Source: Chara braunii
Lineage: Eukaryota > Streptophyta > Charophyceae > Charales > Characeae
Direction of reading: 5' to 3'
Assembly (NCBI GenBank): GCA_003427395.1
Contig: BFEA01000138.1
Location: 2,702,250 to 2,766,249, forward strand
DNA length: 64,000 nt
Both the position numbers and the translations under genes were made by a program. Each line of letters opens with the position of its first letter. The first letter of the stretch is position 1. Positions 1-11,090 of this stretch are shown here, in pieces. A model generated the notes under the pieces. It saw only the letters and a list, made by a program, of their open reading frames with translations, had not been told where the DNA came from and made no database searches.

Positions 1-300
1 ATCAAGACAGATGGTCTGACTGATCCTGGCCTGAGGCGGGCCGAATGAGGTATGTCAGACTGACGGGACGTCTGGCATTCCTGACCAGTGGTGGGTCGAA
101 ACCAAGGCAATCAATAAATCCTGGGTATGAAGAACTGTTATGTATTAATTGTTAATTGTATTTATTATTTTATTTATGGGTTTTATTCTAATTTATTAAT
201 GCTTGGCTGCTGGTTGTCAGAGGGTCTGCATGCTGGGGTATGGTTGTTGTCTGTGGGACTTGCTGGTTTTGCAGGTATATAAATAATTGTTTGAAGTTCC

Positions 301-478
301 CAGACCAGAGAAAATGAAAAGGGTTTGGTGTCCCCTCCCTTTTGTCTGAGAAGTTGAGGAGACGCCTCACTCAGACCAGAGAAAGAAAATAAGGGTTGGT
401 ATCTCCATCAAGTGAGGAGCTGAGAAGGTGTCCCTCAAACCAGAGAGCAAAAAAGAGGGTTTGGTATACCCTACTCCC
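301..478. repeat. Three-copy degenerate tandem repeat (63-71 bp)
   Basis: Three units begin near 301, 372 and 435. Each opens with a CAGACCAGAGA-like word, then an A-rich stretch, then GGGTTTGGT and a pyrimidine run. Units differ by substitutions and small indels, so the array is old. No coding signal coincides with it. The flanking 1-300 and 480-730 hold no gene I can support. Confidence 0.6.
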
Positions 479-732
479 AGCATAGCAGATAGAGTGAGTA
501 CCCTTGTTACAGGGGTCATCCTTGGCGTAAATGTTTGATCAAGGGCTGAGGTAACCTCCATGTGAAGAGCCAACAGTTGAACAAGTCAGGCATTCAGACA
601 GAATCCTTCTTAAAATTTTATTTGGTGGCCGACAAGCGGCCTGGTTCCCTGGCCTTAAGGAAATCAAACTCTCAGGCCTGGGAAACTATGGAGTGGACGG
701 TGAACTGAGAATTTTGTGAGTTGAAACCAAAC

Positions 733-1203
733 TCAAGAAGCTGAAAAGAAATCGCGCTTATACAAGACATAAAAGACTGCCATGAGCTCGAGTTGGAAGA
801 GAAAGAGGAGAAAGAAGATGCTGAAAAAAACACAATGACTGGGATGATGGAGGGATGAGACAGTACATGGAACAGAAGGGGGCGGAACGGGCACTATCGC
901 CTTGCTTACGGCAGGGGTGGAAGGAGCTCTGGGGATATAAGGAGGAGAAAAGGCGCTAGGAGTACCATAGCGCGCGTCGAATTTCTTGTGAAGGAACTCC
1001 ATCCTGTCTGGTGATGGAGTTCTCTCGTACCACCCTCCTAACGGGTAACGAGGGTGTGACCTTAAACGACCATAGCCTCGCGGCTCCTCATCTTCCTCCT
1101 CCTCTGAGCTATAATCCCGTCGAGCCCTAGCTGGCGGTTCTTCTTTTGCTTTTCCGCCTCTTCCTCCTCTTCCCCTACCCTGTCCACCGCGTGCCTCAGG
1201 CAT
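733..1203 (-). CDS. Hypothetical ORF with RG-rich and acidic N-terminus
   Basis: A 156-codon minus-strand frame starts with ATG at 1203. Residues 4-17 form an RG-rich stretch. Next come a basic segment, an acidic run at about 34-40, and a Pro-rich part to about residue 110. After that the frame turns into a Phe/Leu-rich tail that does not look coding, so a real exon may end earlier. RG-rich and acidic low-complexity N-termini occur in RNA-binding proteins and in some retroelement Gag-like proteins; I cannot choose between them. There is no zinc knuckle and no recognisable fold. Upstream (right) is purine-rich degenerate repeat. The frame is either a first exon or a remnant. Function unknown. 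Confidence 0.4.
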   Translation of the reverse strand: MPEARGGQGRGRGGRGGKAKEEPPARARRDYSSEEEEDEEPRGYGRLRSHPRYPLGGWYERTPSPDRMEFLHKKFDARYGTPSAFSPPYIPRAPSTPAVSKAIVPVPPPSVPCTVSSLHHPSHCVFFSIFFLLFLFQLELMAVFYVLYKRDFFSAS

Positions 1204-1349
1204 GATGCACGTAAGGTGTTTAAGGGCTAGGGCTAGGGAAGTTGTGTGAGTGAAGTCTGCGATGATGAGATGGGTCCTGAAAGCGAGAGTGAGAGATTAT
1301 CAAAAGAAGTAAAAGGAAAACGATCGCTGACTACGGGAGACTGCGGTAT

Positions 1350-1565
1350 GCTACGGGAGAAAGAAGGTGAGCGCTAAAGGAAAAGTAAGTATAGGGAGAA
1401 AAAGCCTAGCACAGAGAGAGAGAAACCTAGAGCAAAAGAGATGACTAACGTAGGGAAAGAAACCTAACGCTGAGGGAGATAGGTAGCGCGGAGAGTGAGG
1501 GCAAGTATTTGGGGGAGAGGCGAGTGCAAAGAAGAAAGGTGAGCGCAAAAGAGGGAAGGTGTGTT
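1350..1565. repeat. Purine-rich degenerate short repeat
   Basis: About 215 bp of G/A-rich DNA built from loosely repeated 20-30-base words resembling AGGTGAGCGCAAAAGAGGGA and AACCTAGAGCAAAAGAGATGA. It lies just upstream of the RG-rich minus-strand frame and of the plus-strand frame at 1619. Frames through it are composition artefacts. Confidence 0.5.
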
Positions 1566-1618
1566 CAGAGAAGTAGGGACGCAGTGAGGAAAGTGAAGAA
1601 TTGGTTAACGCAAAAACG

Positions 1619-1924
1619 ATGGTGCGGGAATTGCTCCAAGCCGCAAAGGAAATGAGCGAGAGCATATTGGGTTGCACTATTTTTATGCTGAAACTTCTCG
1701 TTCCGACCCAGCGGGGACGCTGGGTGGAGGTTTGGTATTATGTCGGAGGGCACGGTGTCCCGGTCCTCCTGTGTACCAAGTCTCGGCATAGTGCCAGTTT
1801 CCTGCGCTGGTACCTGGATCATTTCTCGGTGTGGACAGATCCCGGCAGCGTAGCCCTCAGCAAAAGGGGTGCGCTACAGGACTTTCATTGGTCCACGCAG
1901 GCTCGGCGCCCTGCTGTACAGTAA
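1619..1924 (+). CDS. Hypothetical short ORF (101 aa)
   Basis: The ATG at 1619 opens a 101-residue frame ending in TAA at 1922-1924. The N-terminal 25 residues look helical. A central WVEVWYYV segment followed by a LLCT motif resembles a beta-hairpin and is loosely similar in pattern (aromatic E-x-x-Y-Y, then Leu-Cys) to the frame ending at 15828. I do not recognise a family. No intron signals were convincingly placed. It is the first of several short plus-strand frames in the left 17 kb. It may be one exon or a remnant of a repeated genomic element. Confidence 0.3.
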   Translation: MVRELLQAAKEMSESILGCTIFMLKLLVPTQRGRWVEVWYYVGGHGVPVLLCTKSRHSASFLRWYLDHFSVWTDPGSVALSKRGALQDFHWSTQARRPAVQ

Positions 1925-2273
1925 AGCACAACCGGCCTGTGGCCGTGGTAGCCGCCGGGTTCGCCCTGGGATACGAAAGTAGAGAGATAGGCCATGTCTT
2001 TTCTATTAAGCACCGAGCACCCCTCTACAGGGTTATGGGTCAGATGCATGACACTGACAGCAGTCAGAGAAACAGAAGGCTAAAGCAAAAAGCAACAAGA
2101 AAAGAAAAATGGAAAAGAAAATAGGGGTCTAACTTTAACGCAGTTGGACTACTAGCTTCAGTTCGGGGAAATCTGATGGCCTCTGACCCCCGGTTATCGT
2201 TGCGTCTCACTCTATTATTATTATTATTTACTTGTTGTTATCGTTATCCCCTTTTCCGCTTTCCTTGATTAGT

Positions 2274-2510
2274 ATGTTGTTTCGTAGGGAGACCAACAAG
2301 ACCGGACTTCGAGTTCGGGCGGTGGTATTGTGGTCTAGGCAGGCCCAACCTTTTGAATATTATCTGTACCGGTTCCGTGCGCCTGAGGCTCTGCGCGATA
2401 GGACCCCAGTAGTTGTACTGCAGGGTAGATGCAGTGGGCCTGAAAAAGGGAAGTGTGAAAAAGAAGGGAAAGGGGTAAGGATGAAAATCGGGTTTTGGGC
2501 TTGTGCGTGA
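2274..2510 (+). CDS. Hypothetical short ORF (78 aa)
   Basis: ATG at 2274, stop at 2508-2510. The frame has a beta-rich middle (VRAVVLW, then FEYYLYRF, then TPVVVLQG) and a Lys/Gly-rich tail. A (TTA)n-like run precedes it at 2212-2230 and another follows at 2591-2632. There is no recognisable domain. The alternating hydrophobic pattern resembles the other short plus-strand frames nearby, but I cannot establish homology by eye. Confidence 0.25.
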   Translation: MLFRRETNKTGLRVRAVVLWSRQAQPFEYYLYRFRAPEALRDRTPVVVLQGRCSGPEKGKCEKEGKGVRMKIGFWACA

Positions 2511-2590
2511 ACTTGCAACGCTATTCAGGCGAAGCTTGAGGCGCGAAGGAAACTTGAAGCGCCGTCTTTTCTTTCCGCATTGATTGTCGT

Positions 2591-2634
2591 TTATTACTAT
2601 TATTATTATTATTATTATTATTATTAGTATTAGT
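2591..2634. repeat. (TTA)n microsatellite
   Basis: A near-perfect trinucleotide run, TTA/ATT, of about 13 units with two interruptions. A shorter relative is at 2212-2230. Confidence 0.9.
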
Positions 2635-3319
2635 TTTTTCTATTTTCAGTTTTCCGCCTGTCGGCCTGTCATCTCACGGGAAGGCCAACGGTTCGTATTT
2701 CGAACTCGGCGACTCATAGCCTAAGTAGGCCAATCCCACGTATACAGTTTGTGGGTGCGCTTCGATCTGACATCGCGTGGCAGGACCTCAAAAGGAGGGC
2801 GACCCGCGGCCGCATTGGTAGGAGGCCTATCACCCCCTTCATGGAGGGTCATAAGCCCCCTCCTTGCCATCGGACACGGGCACCCAACTGAGATAGACCG
2901 AGGTTGCACTAAAAAGGGGGAAAGTGCGATCATCGGTTCCTCGTTATGGAACCGTAGTGCCAAACCTGTTGTCATATTGCAAGGGTCTGGAACTGTCAAG
3001 AGAGTGGCTAGTTCGTGATCGATCGATTGGGTTATAGTGTTTCTCTGAAAGCTATTCGGTTTTAATTTGCAAATCATTTTGAAAACTGTAAAATTCCTGA
3101 AATACTGGTAAGGTCTGAAAAGGATTAATCTGAGTCCTTCGTTCAGAACGCAAAGGATAGGCCTATAAAAGGGAGAGGGAGTTGAGATGTTGTCCATGGT
3201 AAGTCGACTGGTGATATACAGTCTTACTGCGAGTTCTGGTGGGGAGTGGTCTGCTATAGGAGGTTTAGGGTCTAGTGTTGTGCTGTCTATCAAAGCGGGG
3301 CTGGCTATACTGAGTGGCA

Positions 3320-3946
3320 ATGGCGCTACACGGCTATAGGCCTGGCTGTTGGCGGCAGACGGTGCGCTGGGTCCAAGTGTCGGGTGAAGGCCCCCTGATT
3401 ACGACGGTCCTGAACTATGATGGGGGAGAAGTAGTTCGACTGAAGGTCTGTATTGAAGGGGGGAGAGCGGAGGAAATGCGAGGCGACCAGAGGCTGCAGG
3501 CGGCCATTTTCGAAGCGTGCGACAGGGCGGAGCGGAGGTGGAGAAGAGACGGGGTGACCGTGGGCTTGAGGGTGACGGTCATCTACCACGAGACCGAGTC
3601 ATCAACCGGGACCGAGACAAGGGAGGAACAACACAACGAGAGAGACTCAGGCGGGGAGAGTGAAATGGGCGAGGCGGACCGGGAAACGGACCTCAGGTCC
3701 TGGAACAGACCCAAGGAGATCCAAAGGCATCATCGAGCCGCGGAGCCGGTGGAAAAAGGACCTGAGGCCAGCTCTCGAAAACTCACGCCCGAGGCCGCGG
3801 AACAAAAACACAGCAGAACAAGGGGAAAGGACGTGTGTGAGGCAACGGCACGGGGGAGAGAGAGAGAGTATTGGTCATTCACAAGACGGGGTACGGACGA
3901 CGAGGCGATGACATGCGTACGCGTGGCACAGTCGGAGGGTGAGTAA
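3320..3946 (+). CDS. Hypothetical Arg-rich ORF (208 aa)
   Basis: ATG at 3320 (a GTG two codons upstream is in frame) and TAA at 3944-3946. Residues ~1-95 look folded: WRQTVRWVQV and LITTVLNY strands, a VVRLKVCIEGG strand, a helical RLQAAIFEACDRAERRW segment, and an LRVTVIYHE strand. Residues ~96-208 are polar and rich in Arg, Glu, Thr and Ser, with no motif I know. A 208-codon open frame in GC-moderate DNA exceeds what the surroundings usually give, but an 87-codon frame also runs antisense, so composition contributes. No family assigned. Confidence 0.4.
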   Translation: MALHGYRPGCWRQTVRWVQVSGEGPLITTVLNYDGGEVVRLKVCIEGGRAEEMRGDQRLQAAIFEACDRAERRWRRDGVTVGLRVTVIYHETESSTGTETREEQHNERDSGGESEMGEADRETDLRSWNRPKEIQRHHRAAEPVEKGPEASSRKLTPEAAEQKHSRTRGKDVCEATARGREREYWSFTRRGTDDEAMTCVRVAQSEGE

Positions 3947-4890
3947 GAGGGAGAGAAGCGGTTGAATTAAGGGCTAGAGGGCAGTGCACGAGAACGGAGC
4001 GTGAGCCTACTGCGCCCGTCAGAGAGGGGGAACAGGACAGATCTTGAAACAGAGGCAAGTGCGGTACGACGGGGACAAGCTCAGGGATTCCTCTGACAAG
4101 TGGCGCACCTTGGGAAGAGCAAGAGGGCGGTCAACAAGAGATGTAAGAGAGAATGGGCAGCACGCCCGAGATGCACATGACAATCTGATAGAGTAGGTTG
4201 AGAGGGTCAACGACAAGAATATGAAAGAGACGAGAACTGAATGCGTGTGCGGTGATGCTGACGTCAACCGAACTGCAGTGTGTGACTAGCCAGTGAGGAG
4301 AGGACGTACTGAGATAGGCCGTGCTGATGGTGCGTGTAAGGTAGAGAGTTTACAGTCGCGTGAGAAGGGGGGCAAAGGAGAGGGAGACTTGACGGATGAG
4401 CTGACGCAGCGCTGGTAATGTCAGCGTGCGTGCATGGTTCTGGGACGTACTGTTGATATCAACACATGCGCATGTTACGGGACTCATTTCTTGGGGAGAA
4501 AGGGTCCATTTCGCTCGTGCCTAAACCTGTTAGCAGGGGAAACCTTGGTGAACATGATAGTGGGATTTCGAGGATGACAACGCATAGGAAAGAGGAGTGC
4601 AGTTAATTTGGGCAGCTAAGTGACCTGAGTCTTGTGTTACGGGAATGTGTATGTCGTGTCAGAATTACGAGTTTGGCGAGTGTGAGCGGCTGTTGTTTCG
4701 CAACGAGGATGAAGGTAGAACATCAGTATTCTTTTCGTGGCATGTCGTCTCGACTGAGTAAAGGGTGGTAACGGTACCGATTGAGAGGAGAAGGAGATTA
4801 GTATTCAGACTGCATCGGTTATCGAGCCCTAAGGTTGCGTTGGATAGTCTGACCGTTCTTCTTTTTTTTGACTTCCCTGGCTAGTTTTCG
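3947..4890. other. No gene seen
   Basis: Purine-biased single-copy-looking sequence with short frames only. I see no repeat, RNA gene or domain. Confidence 0.5.
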
Positions 4891-5163
4891 ATGAAATTAT
4901 CACGACCGAGGCTCCGGTTTGCTGGACTCAGATTGACGGGCCAGGGAATGTACTCTAGAACTCGAGCGTCCTTATCAGTGGGACATCAGACTTATCCGAG
5001 TTGGGAGCTCCTGCAGACAGAAGTAAGACTATACAACTTCGGCGGAATAATCGGAACCAACAGTCAGTATGGAGAGGGGCGAGACTGCACAGATAAGGAA
5101 ATTGTTTTTCCTTTTGCTGCTGTGTCTTTTATTCTCCCTTTTAGCCCGTCTGTCCGTTGTTGA
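4891..5163 (+). CDS. Weak hypothetical ORF (90 aa)
   Basis: ATG at 4891, TGA at 5161-5163. The product is 90 residues with a basic N-terminus, a Tyr/Gly-rich middle and a hydrophobic C-terminal 25 residues that could be one membrane segment. No family is recognised. At this length the frame may be chance. It is listed because it starts with ATG and is the longest frame over 4.3-6.1 kb. Confidence 0.2.
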   Translation: MKLSRPRLRFAGLRLTGQGMYSRTRASLSVGHQTYPSWELLQTEVRLYNFGGIIGTNSQYGEGRDCTDKEIVFPFAAVSFILPFSPSVRC

Positions 5164-6716
5164 GCATTGATGTCAAAACCCTGTGGGCGGAATTGCGTGA
5201 GTGTGACTCTGTCGACCTATTACCTTATTAAAGTCACTCGATGAGTATCAGTTCTGACATGGTATGGCTCTGGTTTGACTAAGGGAATCATTGTTCACTG
5301 TGAACCGAGCGAATGAAAACTCGATACGATAAAGTATGACAGACGTGGTTGATGGGAAAGGGGGGAGTAATATTGAAAAAAATTGCTTACATCCTTATTA
5401 AGCTCCTTCTTGATGGTGACTGATTGGTTCTATTTGAGTAACCTTATCTGCTGGTCATTCAAGTAATTATGCATATATACACGCGTACTATTATGCGAAG
5501 ACTCTCTTTTTCTTGAACAGAGTCAAGGAAGGGACAGGAAGGATCAGGGCCTTGATAGCTGAACAGACGGCCTGTTATTTGGCAGGTGTCCTGTCATGAG
5601 CATACAAGTCTTTTCTTGAGCCAAATCACAGGGTACTTCACGTTTAGTGACTTTCGGTCTTCTGACATGTGTTGTGCGAAGGCTACAAGTTGACTTGCCA
5701 GCATTCCGTGCAGAACCGACTAACGACTAAGAGTACGGACTCTGAAGCTAACGATAAGTATTGCTCGCATCTTCTATAAAAGGGAAATGTCGATCGATGC
5801 AAGTATAAAATTATTAGCCTTGTCTGGTGAAAAGGTTCTTTGTAAACGTTCATGCTTACTAAGACTGGTCTGGGGATGTTTGAATAGTGCCATCACCATT
5901 ACCTGCTTTCCCTTACCCGACTAGCCGTTCAAACCCTGTCCGACACTCAACCTACCAGCGCCCACATGGCTGGTGTTCAGCATGGCTCATCTATGAGAGT
6001 CTAAATTGCAGACAGTTTAGAAGGGAAAAAAACTAACGGAGAACTAACTACGATAAGAACTGTTGTTGACACCAGATTGGAATGAATAGCGAATGTTTGC
6101 TTCTGGGTTCAGAGAGTTGATGATTGACATTGCCTGACATTAATGTCATTTGTGGTCTTGCACACGCGGTCCCTCCCCTCGACTGTGCATAATCGTCCAT
6201 TTAAGTTTGGGGGTGGGACAGTCTTAAGCGGAGATTTTACCTGTTGGTTATTGGTAGAGCATTCCCCTTCTGTGTTATGGCAAAGAATTATGTGGGCCAG
6301 ACGAGTGAGCTGGGATATCACCAAAAGCATGCAAACGCGGACAGGCGATGTAATTCTTACTCGAGAGTCTCACTTCTGAAACAAGACTACTCTATGACAT
6401 TATAAAACATTGAATCAGTTGCTGAGTACGAGATTAGTATTCAGACTGTTGGAATGGTCCATCCCAAATACTCAAACTGACGAGGATTAAATCACTAACT
6501 TCAGAATGTCCTATCTTGAGTCAGTTTGAATAAGGCTCAACAAGTGCTTCCCAGACCTCTATTTTGTTAAGCCCTGATGGTAGGGGCAATTATCTAGCGT
6601 GACTGAGAATATTAGTAATTAATCTGAAGTCTGGTTATTCTCTAAGAAATTGGAACTGACAGAGAGGTCAGTAACCAGTGATACTACCCTGGAAGACGTA
6701 AAAAAAAAAAGGAACA
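5164..6716. other. No gene seen
   Basis: Mixed-composition sequence with only short frames on both strands. An A-run at 6701-6710 immediately precedes the frame at 6717. Confidence 0.5.
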
Positions 6717-6962
6717 ATGACAGAGGAGGAGGTTCTGGTGGTGAAAGGTAACTTAATCAGAGACAAAAGAGAGGGATGGGAGGAAGAGGCCTGTGTAGAC
6801 ATGAAACTTCATAGGCTGGCTCAGAGGGGAGTTGCCGTCGGGATGGAAGAGGGAAAGAAATATATCGAATATGTGTTGTACTATTATCACCGTGACGGTA
6901 AGCTGCACAGTACCGGTTCGAGTTTTGAGACCGTCGAGCAGGCTAGAATCAAGCTCATGTGA
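6717..6962 (+). CDS. Hypothetical 81-aa ORF with IEYxxYY module
   Basis: ATG at 6717, stop at 6960-6962. The N-terminal half is charged (MTEEEVLVVKG..., then EGWEEEACVD). The C-terminal half is IEYVLYYYHRDGKLHS followed by a T-V-E-Q-A-R motif, which suggests a beta-hairpin plus a helix. It aligns without gaps to the end of the frame at 15520-15828: 10 of 28 positions are identical, including I-E-Y, Y, L, T, T, E, A and R. Both frames are followed by a CAGT-rich degenerate array. This points to a small lineage-specific family or a conserved exon of a repeated element. The function is unknown and I recognise no catalytic residues. Confidence 0.45.
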   Translation: MTEEEVLVVKGNLIRDKREGWEEEACVDMKLHRLAQRGVAVGMEEGKKYIEYVLYYYHRDGKLHSTGSSFETVEQARIKLM

Positions 6963-7289
6963 GCCCGTGGCGCCAAGACCATCTCCAGAGAGCCATGCCG
7001 GTATTAATCGGACAATGACATATCGCGGTCTTCCTTTACAGCAGTACGATGTGTGATCTCACGACTCCATGACAATGTCAGCACTCGCACCGATAATTTT
7101 CAGGCAATCTTTGGATAATAACAGGGAACCAGACTCTGAAACTAGACCCTGAAACCAGGCTCAGATAGCCTGCTGAAATCAAAAAGGGCAAGAGAGTGCT
7201 CGGACTCCTCTCTTGATGGACCTCGACACCAGGTCTAATCAGCTTGCCCCGTATAGTCTTTGATACTCAACACTGTTGGCAGCAGACAG

Positions 7290-7935
7290 TACTCCACCCA
7301 GCTACCAGTGAGTTGGGCCTTGTGCTGCTAGCAGTAATCGAACAGTCAGATGAACAGTTTCTAATCAGCAGACGAACAGCTTCCTAACCGGCAAACAATC
7401 AGTTACTTGGTCAACACTTAATCAGCTTCCTAATCAGCAGTCAGTCAATTCTCCTGATCAGTGGTCAAGCTAGCACTCAGAAGAAGCATTTAGTTCAACG
7501 TACATTTCAATGTTCATTTCAGCATACAGTTCAGTATTCAGTCCAACATTCAGATCCAACATTCAGATACATCATTTAGATCCAACATTCACATCCAACA
7601 TTTGGACCCAACATTCAGACTCAACGTTCAGAAACAACATTTAAGAAACAACATGCAGAGAACAGCAAGCAAGTTTTTCGAAAATATTAAGTAATCAGTT
7701 TCTAGAACGACGAGCAGTCAGTTTTCCTAGAACAACGAGCAATCAAGTCTTCCGAGCGGCAAACAGTCAGTCTTCTGATCAATAGTTGAACGAGCCCTCT
7801 GATCAGCAGCTGCTAAGTCTTCTGGTCAGTAATCGCTCAGTTCCCTAATCAACATCAAAATGTAACATTCAGGAAACAACAACTAGTTATCAGCAAACAA
7901 CTTTCAGCAGTCCAGTGGTCAACACAGTAGCCCCT
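7290..7935. repeat. CAGT/CATTCAG-rich degenerate array
   Basis: About 640 bp of short, imperfect words. The flanks are built on ATCAGCAG and CAGTCAG; the centre (7500-7660) is built on a 13-15-bp unit close to CAACATTCAGATC, repeated about ten times. A shorter relative lies at 15865-15960. Both follow a frame with the IEYxxYY module, so the array may belong to the same ancestral unit. Confidence 0.65.
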
Positions 7936-8022
7936 TTTCACGCCCAGATCATCTGAGAATCACCCGTCTTGAGTCGGGTGAACCAATGTAGCGGGAGATC
8001 GGCGGGAGTATGGACAGCGGTG

Positions 8023-8057
8023 TCGGTGCGAATACCCTTACAAGGGTATCCGCCCTG
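8023..8057. repeat. Palindromic GTCGGTGC-ACCCTT motif
   Basis: GTCGGTGCGAATACCCTT is followed by ACAAGGGTATCCGCC, an imperfect palindrome centred on TTACAA. The same word occurs as the terminal repeat of the element at 42596-43043 and, modified, as the palindrome at 49951-49994. It may be a relic of one TIR transposon family. Confidence 0.5.
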
Positions 8058-8079
8058 GGTTTTTGCATACGGCAGAAAA

Positions 8080-10560
8080 TAGTTTTGGTTTAGAGTTTAA
8101 GTATACCGCGCTAGGCGCGGCCGTGTCTGGGATCTACGCTGACTGGATGGTTGACGAGAGTAGAGAGTGCGTGGGCGCGCAGGTTTAAGGCGCGCATGAT
8201 TCTTTTCTGCTGTTGATCATCGGTCGTTTGTTTAATGGCATTATTAATATTTATTTATATTCGATTAAGCACGAATTAGGGGATATGTTCTTTCGATGGA
8301 TACGCTTGACCGAGTCGAGCGCGCGTGCGGAGAACAGCCCCGACGACGGCATTGGCAACGGCGGCGCAACTTCGTGTGGTGAGCGGGGTGTCGTAGGATG
8401 GCGCGCGGGGCGATTATGGCACAGTATAAGCCGGCCGGCGCGGACATTGGGAGCCGCGCAGCCGGTTTGTTGGCCCAAAGTGCCGCGCCGCAGTGTCTTG
8501 TATGGTACACTGCGGGCGTTGGTATCAGGCTTGGGCATAGCCCTATAGGTTACGACAGCGGGCTGTTACTATGATGGTTCGGGGGTCGAGGCCAGCGGGC
8601 GTCGACGCGGTGGCAGCGGAGTAGTGTGGAGCGAAAACTTGAGGGGTTGAGGGCCCTATGGGGCTATCCCCCTCGGTTTTGCTTATGGGTGCGGCGGCGG
8701 ATCCAATCCGCGGGGTTGGCAAGGTGCCAGCAGCCCAGCGGTTCTCCAACGATTATTTTTATTTTATTTTATTCCCCTTTTGTCTATTGTTCTGGGTTCC
8801 CTTGTTATAAAACGGGACGCGAGACTGCGGTAGGCGCGCGTGTGGAGGTGGTGGCAAGGTTCCTCTATCCCGCCTACAGGGAAAAGTCGGGCCGAGGGGG
8901 TCGACGTGCATGCAAGCCGGCGGTGGGACCACATGGGGCATGCCGTATTCATGGGACTTCCTGAAGTGCAATTACAAACTGGTTTCGCGACTGCGCCAGA
9001 GCTACCGCTCTTTTTTTGTATAACTTCGTCACCCTTTTTCCTGACCGCGCCCGTTGCCTTAGGACGCGGTGCAGGGGGTGTAACAGGTGCCCGAGAGCCT
9101 AGCCCGGTGGGGCACACCCATGAACTGCTGGAATACAGACCGGTATTCTGGCTTACCCCGGGGCCATGTCGCAGGGCCGCGAGGTACTGAGAAGGGCGGG
9201 GTGGCCCAGCGGCTGAGTCCTTTGGGACAGCTGTTATAATTGGAACGATATAGAGAAGATTAGCATGGCGCGCGCCCCAGGACGACACTCATATAAAAAG
9301 GGAGAAGCCGTAGCGATACGGCTGCCTGTGCCGTGTTCGTGGGACTTCGGCTTGGGGGCGAGAGGACTATTCGGACCGCCTAGTAGTTGGTCGCCTCCAC
9401 CAGGGCAGCTGGAGCCTGTTGAATGGGGCAGTCGTGGGTAGGCGCGGTGCGACCGGAGTCTGGCGTTAGTGGGCGAAGGGAAAAGGGCGGTAGCGGACCC
9501 GTGGAGACTGTGGATGGACTTGGACGTGACACTAGGCCGGTAGCGGAGTACTGTGGGGTTGGGCGCTGGGCAGCGGCCAGCGCAGCGGAGATGGTAACGG
9601 GGAGGGCGAGAAGACAAGTCAGGCGCTAGCGCAGCGGTGGGGGGTGAGAACGCAGCAGGGCGATCTGAGGAAGGCAGCGGTGGAAGTAAAGCCGGTGTAT
9701 GGGGGCGGGCGCAGTAACGAAGGGAAAAAGAAATAGTGAATCCGGCGCGATTTTGCGCCTAGGTGCATTCGAGATTGGGGTGGTGAAGAGACGGGTTATG
9801 GAGGGTAGGAGGATGCGTGGCGTGCTCGATTCTTGACGGAATCGGGCAAGGTAAGGGCCTGGATTGGGGTTTTAGGCGTGGGCAACGGTAATGATAGTGT
9901 TAGTATTGGCAACGGGTTAGCAGGTAGGGAGGTAGGAGTAGAGGTTAGTGCGCGGAGTTATGGCGATGGCGGGATAGAGAGAGCGTACCTCGCTCCGTAC
10001 GCGATGGTTTTGGGTGGAGGGAGATGCGATGCCGGGGTTTTGGACCCGGGCGAGTCGCATGAGGTGGTTAGTTGTAGATGAAAGTTAGTAGTATAGCGGG
10101 TAGAAAAAGAAGGGACTGCGTGGAGCCATGGCCGACGAGGAAACGAAGAGGGGGGGGAATCGAATGAACCCGGATGGGTTCCCGCGTTAGATACAGGCGA
10201 CGGAGGGAGGAGGGAAAGCATCGATCGCACCCGTTTCTTGATGAAAGCGGGTGGGAGAAAGGTCTATACCGACGTCTTAGAGTAGGGCGGATGCGTTAGT
10301 AATGTTAGTTTTAGCGTTAGAGTAGTGGAAAACGAGCTATTAGAAAAAAAACATGCGCGGTGATATGGCGGGGTGAGGGGAGAAAAAGGAAAAAACGAGT
10401 GTATTGTGCTCGTTTGTGAATGGATTTGGGTGAGGGAGGACCCGAAGCCGAGGTTTTCGGCTATGGCGAATTAAGTGGTACGGTCAGATTCGGCGATAGG
10501 GGTGTAGGTGTTGAGTTGTGTTGGACATAGGCTGCGCGTTGAGAGGGGGGGGGCGACTTC
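8080..10560. other. GC-rich stretch without a supportable gene
   Basis: This is the most GC-rich part of the left half. Open frames run on both strands over the same bases (for example 8764-9288 minus and 8840-9190 plus), which is what high GC produces by chance. None shows a known domain. Short self-similar phrases recur (GTGTTCGTGGGACTTC-like at 8950 and 9330). A hairpin CACCCGTTTC/GAAAGCGGGTG is at 10214-10242. I assign no gene. Confidence 0.5.
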
Positions 10561-10564
10561 AGAA

Positions 10565-11090
10565 ATGGCAATGCATATTTCCGTGTCTTAGCAAAAGATT
10601 CATTCAAGTTTGCTCACCTAAACGAAGGACATAATAGAGGTCGGACACGGGGTGGGAGGCTTACCTGTTGCCCGGAGCCACGTTCAAAGCACCAAGGGGG
10701 TCTTGCTTCTCTCGGCATGCGTGGCCAAGAAAATGATGAATCCTCCCCGTTTCTAGCGGGAGATTCATTCGATTTTGCTTAGTCCAGCGGAGGAGGGGAC
10801 TTGAGGTCAGCAACGAGGTGAGGTTGGGGACTTATCTTGCGAGTACGATGGTGTGACTGTATGTTGCAGTAAGGGTGGAAGGTCCGAGAGGACTTACCTG
10901 CTAGCCAAGTCGGGGGAGAGTTGAGATGGTGGGAGACTTACCTCGTGACCGGCGATGCGGGTAAACTAGATGTCGTGTTGCAGGGGCAGGGCCCTGCGTG
11001 CTGGCATGACGAAAAAGGGGACTCGCAGTGCACCTTTCTGCAGCCTTGTGGAGGATTCGTTTGGGCTAAACTTACCTGCCAAATGGGCAA
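10565..11090 (-). repeat. Degenerate repeat with minus-strand splice-donor words
   Basis: The phrase AGATTCATTC plus TTTGCT occurs at about 10598 and 10765. The word ACTTACCTG/GCTTACCTG (reverse complement CAGGTAAG, a consensus 5' splice site) occurs near 10659, 10892 and 11069, with variants near 10829 and 10935. Spacing is irregular. These are either real minus-strand donors or part of a repeated unit. Confidence 0.4.

Noticed and set aside
7290-7935. A CRISPR-like array
   Set aside because: Units are short, irregular and degenerate with no constant repeat and spacer structure, in eukaryote-type DNA.
9200-9260. A tRNA-like A-box (TGGCCCAGCGGCTGAG)
   Set aside because: No B-box GGTTCRANNCC at a proper distance and no acceptor stem.
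8764-9617. Overlapping long frames on both strands (up to 174 codons)
   Set aside because: GC-rich DNA keeps both strands open by chance; no domain or plausible composition.
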